Positions 61,191 to 64,000 of a stretch of DNA of 64,000 nt are shown one piece after another. Numbering within the stretch: position 1 is the first letter of the stretch; each line of letters opens with the position of its first letter. The position numbers and the translations under genes were made by a program. The notes under the pieces are model-generated. The model was not told the origin of the DNA. It saw nothing but the letters and a program-made list of their open reading frames with translations, and did not search any database. The stretch comes from Ignavibacteria bacterium (GTDB lineage: Bacteria; Bacteroidota; Ignavibacteria; Ignavibacteriales; Ignavibacteriaceae): assembly GCA_030684555.1 (NCBI GenBank), contig JAUXVN010000074.1, forward strand, positions 1-64,000. Reading direction: 5' to 3'.

Positions 61191-62506
61191 AAAAGACCTT
61201 TATCTCGCAATACTTTTTCTACGGTAAAGGCACCAATTTCTTGAAGGTCATAACCTACACGAGTGCAGGGTTTATTAATTTTTATTAATCTTGAAAGATC
61301 GATAGGTGTACCTATAATTACAGAATCACAATCGGTGTTATTGATTGTGTCTTCAAGATCTTTCATTTGTTGCTCACCATATCCCATAGCCGGCAATAAA
61401 GTCCCAATTTTGGGATATTTCTTAAATGTATCAGTAATAGTCCCTACAGTAAAAGGTCTTGGATCAATAATTTCTGCAGCACCATACATCCATGCGGCAA
61501 CCATTCCGGCACCGTATTCCATCTCTCCATGCGTTAGAGTAGGACCATCTTCAACAACCAAAACTCTTTTACCATCAATAACTTCAGGATTATCAACTTT
61601 TATTGGAGATGCAGCTTCGATAATTTTTGCTTTAGGATTTTCTTGTCGAATGCTCTTCCTAACTTTTGCAATATTTTCTGGAGTAGCTGAATCAATTTTA
61701 TTTATAACAGCAACATCAGCAAGTCTTAGCGAGGTATTTCCGGGATAGTATGTTAATTCATTACCGGCTCGAAGCGGATCAACCACTGTAAAAGTTAAAT
61801 CGGGCACATAAAATGGAAAGTCATTATTTCCACCGTCCCAAATAATAATATCAGCTTCCTGTTCAGCCTGTCTTAGGATCGCTTCATAATCAACTCCGGA
61901 GTAAATTACCCCGCCACTCACAATGTGCGGTTCATATTCTTCAATTTCTTCGATTGTACATTCGTGTAATTTTAAATCCTCAAGTGATCCAAATCGTTGT
62001 ACTTTTTGTTTTACTAAATCACCGTAAGGCATTGGATGTCTAATTGCAACAACTTTTTTACCGGCAGCTCTTAAAAGGTCAACAATTTTTCGTGAAGTTT
62101 GAGATTTCCCACTTCCGGTTCTAACTGCAATTACTGCAATTACAGGTTTACTGCTTTTGACTTGTGTTTCTGCGGCTCCAAGTAATCTGAAAGAAACTCC
62201 TGCAGCATTCACAATTGATGCTTTTGACATAACGTAGTTATAAGGAACATCGCTATAAGCAAAAATTACTTGATGAATTTCTAATTTCTTTATCAAGTCA
62301 GTTAATTCATCTTCGAGATAAATCGGAATGCCTTTAGGGTATAATTTGCCAGCTAATTCCGGTGGATACATCCTCCCATCTATATTCGGAATTTGAGTAG
62401 CAGTGAAAGCAAGAACATTATATTCTTCTTTGTCTCTGAAAAAAACATTAAAATTATGGAAGTCGCGTCCGGCAGCTCCCATGATGAGCGTATTAATTCG
62501 ACTCAT
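61187..62506 (-). CDS. Cyclic 2,3-diphosphoglycerate synthetase-like P-loop GTPase/ATPase
   Basis: A 439-residue protein of the family annotated from archaeal cyclic 2,3-DPG synthetase. An N-terminal Rossmann-like part (LIMGAAGRDFHNFN at 7-20; QVIFAYSDVPYNYVMSKA near 79) is followed by a P-loop domain with VRTGSGKSQTSR (about 133-144), AIRHPMPYGDL, a DGGNNDFPF loop near 220 and the NKID motif. The archaeal enzyme makes the thermoprotectant cDPG; the bacterial members in carbamoyl-phosphate clusters have no proven activity. It lies 23 bp after glmS and overlaps carbamate kinase by 4 bp. Confidence 0.8.
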   Translation of the reverse strand: MSRINTLIMGAAGRDFHNFNVFFRDKEEYNVLAFTATQIPNIDGRMYPPELAGKLYPKGIPIYLEDELTDLIKKLEIHQVIFAYSDVPYNYVMSKASIVNAAGVSFRLLGAAETQVKSSKPVIAVIAVRTGSGKSQTSRKIVDLLRAAGKKVVAIRHPMPYGDLVKQKVQRFGSLEDLKLHECTIEEIEEYEPHIVSGGVIYSGVDYEAILRQAEQEADIIIWDGGNNDFPFYVPDLTFTVVDPLRAGNELTYYPGNTSLRLADVAVINKIDSATPENIAKVRKSIRQENPKAKIIEAASPIKVDNPEVIDGKRVLVVEDGPTLTHGEMEYGAGMVAAWMYGAAEIIDPRPFTVGTITDTFKKYPKIGTLLPAMGYGEQQMKDLEDTINNTDCDSVIIGTPIDLSRLIKINKPCTRVGYDLQEIGAFTVEKVLRDKGLL

Positions 62507-62529
62507 AAAAGATCCCCATATTGTTATTG

Positions 62530-64000
62530 TTATTCGACTGTAACGCTTTTAGCCAAATTTCTTGGCTGATCTACATTCAGTCCTTTTTTCATAGCTATAT
62601 GATAAGCTAAAAGTTGTAATGGTACTACGGTAAGTATTGGCATAAGCATTCTTATGGTGTCCGGTATTTTTATTGTAAAATCAACAAGTTTGTCAATTTC
62701 TGTATCATGTTCACTTGCAATAGCGATAATTCGCCCCTTACGAGCTTTAATTTCTTCAATGTTACTTATTATTTTATCATAAGTAGAATCCTTAGGGGCT
62801 ATAAAAACTACCGGCATATTTTCGTCAACTAAAGCGATTGGACCATGTTTCATTTCTGCAGCCGGATAACCTTCAGCGTGAATATATGAAATTTCCTTTA
62901 GTTTTAATGCTCCCTCAAGAGCAACCGGAAAATTATATCCTCTTCCTAAATACAAAAAGTTTTTAGAGTCTTTAAACTCTTCTGCGATTGTTTCTATTTT
63001 TTCATTAAGTGATAATATTTTTTGAATTTTTTCTGGAATTTGGATGAATTCATTGTAAAGTGCCTTCCCATCCGCAAGGCTCATATCTTTTCTTCGGGCA
63101 AGAAGAATTGTGATTAAAGCTAATACTGTTAACTGTCCGGTAAATGCTTTGGTGGAAGCGACACCAATCTCAGGGCCAGCATGAATGTAAACTCCTCCAT
63201 CACTTTCTCTCGCAATCGAACTTCCTACAACGTTACAAATTGCCAAACAAAGCGCTCCTTTGCGTTTAGCTTCTTTCATTGCAGCTAATGTATCTGCTGT
63301 CTCACCACTTTGTGAAATGAAGAAAATTGTATCTCCTTCATTGATTATTGGATTTCTATATCGTAATTCGGAAGCATACTCAACCTCGGTTGGAATTCTA
63401 AGGAATTGCTCAAACATATATTCCCCGACCAAACCGGCATGCCATGATGTTCCGCATGCAGAAATTATAATTCGTTTTGAATGGCTCAATCGGTCTAATA
63501 CTGATTCCAAACCGCCAAGTTTTGCAGTACCTTCTTCAAAAATTAATCTTCCGCGCATTGAGTTTCGAACTGACTCAGGTTGTTCCATTATCTCTTTCAA
63601 CATGAAAGTTTGATAACCACCCCGATCAATTTCATCAAGACTCATAGTCAATTCGATAATCTCTTTTTGAATATCTTCGTCTTCAATAGTTTTTGCGCTG
63701 AACCGGTCTGCAAATATTTCAGCAATTTCACCATCTTCGAGATAAACTACCTGTTTTGTATGTGCTATTAAAGCGTTAACATCGGATGCGATATAATGAC
63801 CGTTTTCGCCGATTCCGATAACCAAAGGGGAACCTTTTTTTGCACAAACAATTTTATTGGGTTCCTTTGTATAAATTACAGCTATTCCGTATGTACCTTC
63901 AACTTCGTTAAGAGCAAATCTGACTGCCTCAAATAAATCATGTCCTTTTTTGAGAAAACTGTCAATTAAATGGGGAATGACTTCCGAATCGGTATCGCTT
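62530..64000 (-). CDS. glmS: Glutamine-fructose-6-phosphate aminotransferase (5' end outside window)
   Basis: The C-terminal about 490 residues of GlmS; the reading frame continues to the right edge, so the N-terminal catalytic Cys and about 120 residues are missing. Visible are the end of the glutaminase domain (SDTDSEVIPHL, GTYGIAVIY) and two SIS sugar-isomerase domains (ISACGTSWHAG, ISQSGETADT, ASTKAFTGQ, LGRGYNFPVALEGALKLKE in parts, HGPIAL). The tail is VDQPRNLAKSVTVE. It makes glucosamine-6-phosphate for UDP-GlcNAc, the precursor of peptidoglycan and possibly of the exopolysaccharide upstream. It is the first visible gene of the operon. Confidence 0.95.
   Translation of the reverse strand, partial: SDTDSEVIPHLIDSFLKKGHDLFEAVRFALNEVEGTYGIAVIYTKEPNKIVCAKKGSPLVIGIGENGHYIASDVNALIAHTKQVVYLEDGEIAEIFADRFSAKTIEDEDIQKEIIELTMSLDEIDRGGYQTFMLKEIMEQPESVRNSMRGRLIFEEGTAKLGGLESVLDRLSHSKRIIISACGTSWHAGLVGEYMFEQFLRIPTEVEYASELRYRNPIINEGDTIFFISQSGETADTLAAMKEAKRKGALCLAICNVVGSSIARESDGGVYIHAGPEIGVASTKAFTGQLTVLALITILLARRKDMSLADGKALYNEFIQIPEKIQKILSLNEKIETIAEEFKDSKNFLYLGRGYNFPVALEGALKLKEISYIHAEGYPAAEMKHGPIALVDENMPVVFIAPKDSTYDKIISNIEEIKARKGRIIAIASEHDTEIDKLVDFTIKIPDTIRMLMPILTVVPLQLLAYHIAMKKGLNVDQPRNLAKSVTVE

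Overview
The window is AT-rich and gene-dense. It most likely comes from the Ignavibacteria/Bacteroidota side of the Chlorobi-Bacteroidota group. The main evidence is three large secreted proteins that end in a Por/type IX secretion C-terminal sorting domain (the QNYPNPFNP signature followed by a GxYxxxF...SGVYxYR block and a final KK-M/L-x-LK/R). Other support comes from FloA, ClpC, PCD, SpoVG-like and M16-pair homologues and very compact minus-strand operons. No rRNA is present. Two tRNA genes (Val-UAC and Gly-CCC) lie near 57.1 kb. Taxonomy is inferred from protein style only.

Layout. 0-0.6 kb: the end of an apparent IS21-family element cuts a btpA-like gene, followed by a GC-rich hairpin repeat. 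0.6-9.8 kb: a T9SS beta-propeller protein, a SpoVG homologue, then a tightly overlapping operon (pterin dehydratase, TPR protein, pyrE, MscS channel, M64 peptidase) downstream of clpC, and a small secreted H-type lectin. 9.9-13.5 kb: floA, a membrane-anchored unknown and a UvrD-like helicase on the plus strand. 13.7-20.2 kb: one 2176-residue T9SS beta-helix protein. 20.6-36.4 kb: a DUF72 protein, then what looks like a complete synthase-dependent exopolysaccharide operon, with a GH9 glycosidase lipoprotein just upstream. 36.5-41.7 kb: two M16 peptidase subunits, a Tat-exported dipeptide epimerase and an NlpC/P60 peptidase, which look like a murein-peptide processing set. 41.8-46.7 kb: a CDF transporter, a T9SS protein, a zinc ribbon protein and an ECF sigma/anti-sigma pair. 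46.8-54.7 kb: acyl-CoA synthetase, ALDH7-type dehydrogenase, a WbpB-like dehydrogenase, a zinc-free alcohol dehydrogenase-like protein, an orphan CopG/BrnA-like antitoxin, a beta-barrel protein and a STAS-like protein. 54.7-57.6 kb: an accessory stretch with a decayed receiver-domain pseudogene, a Bro-N protein, two tRNAs and a cluster of palindromic REP-like repeats. 57.6-64 kb: pdxH, a DMT exporter, and an operon of glmS (cut by the window edge), a cyclic-2,3-DPG-synthetase-like GTPase, carbamate kinase and ornithine carbamoyltransferase.

The most interesting region is 21.5-34.6 kb (with the GH9 gene to 36.4 kb). One operon, closed by a clear terminator, encodes a GT2 polymerase with all catalytic motifs, a TPR/beta-barrel outer-membrane exporter (PgaA/PelB architecture), a membrane-anchored polysaccharide-deacetylase-like protein, a fibronectin lipoprotein, a small anchored Pro/Gln-rich protein, a KaiC/RecA-like protein fused to a degenerate GGDEF-like domain, and a five-PAS hybrid kinase. 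Several partners have lost catalytic residues: the deacetylase metal triad, the Walker A lysine, the GGDEF motif, and the kinase N and G boxes. I interpret it as an undescribed variant of the cellulose/PNAG/Pel type of exopolysaccharide secretion system, regulated largely through pseudoenzymes. That is inference from motifs and gene order.
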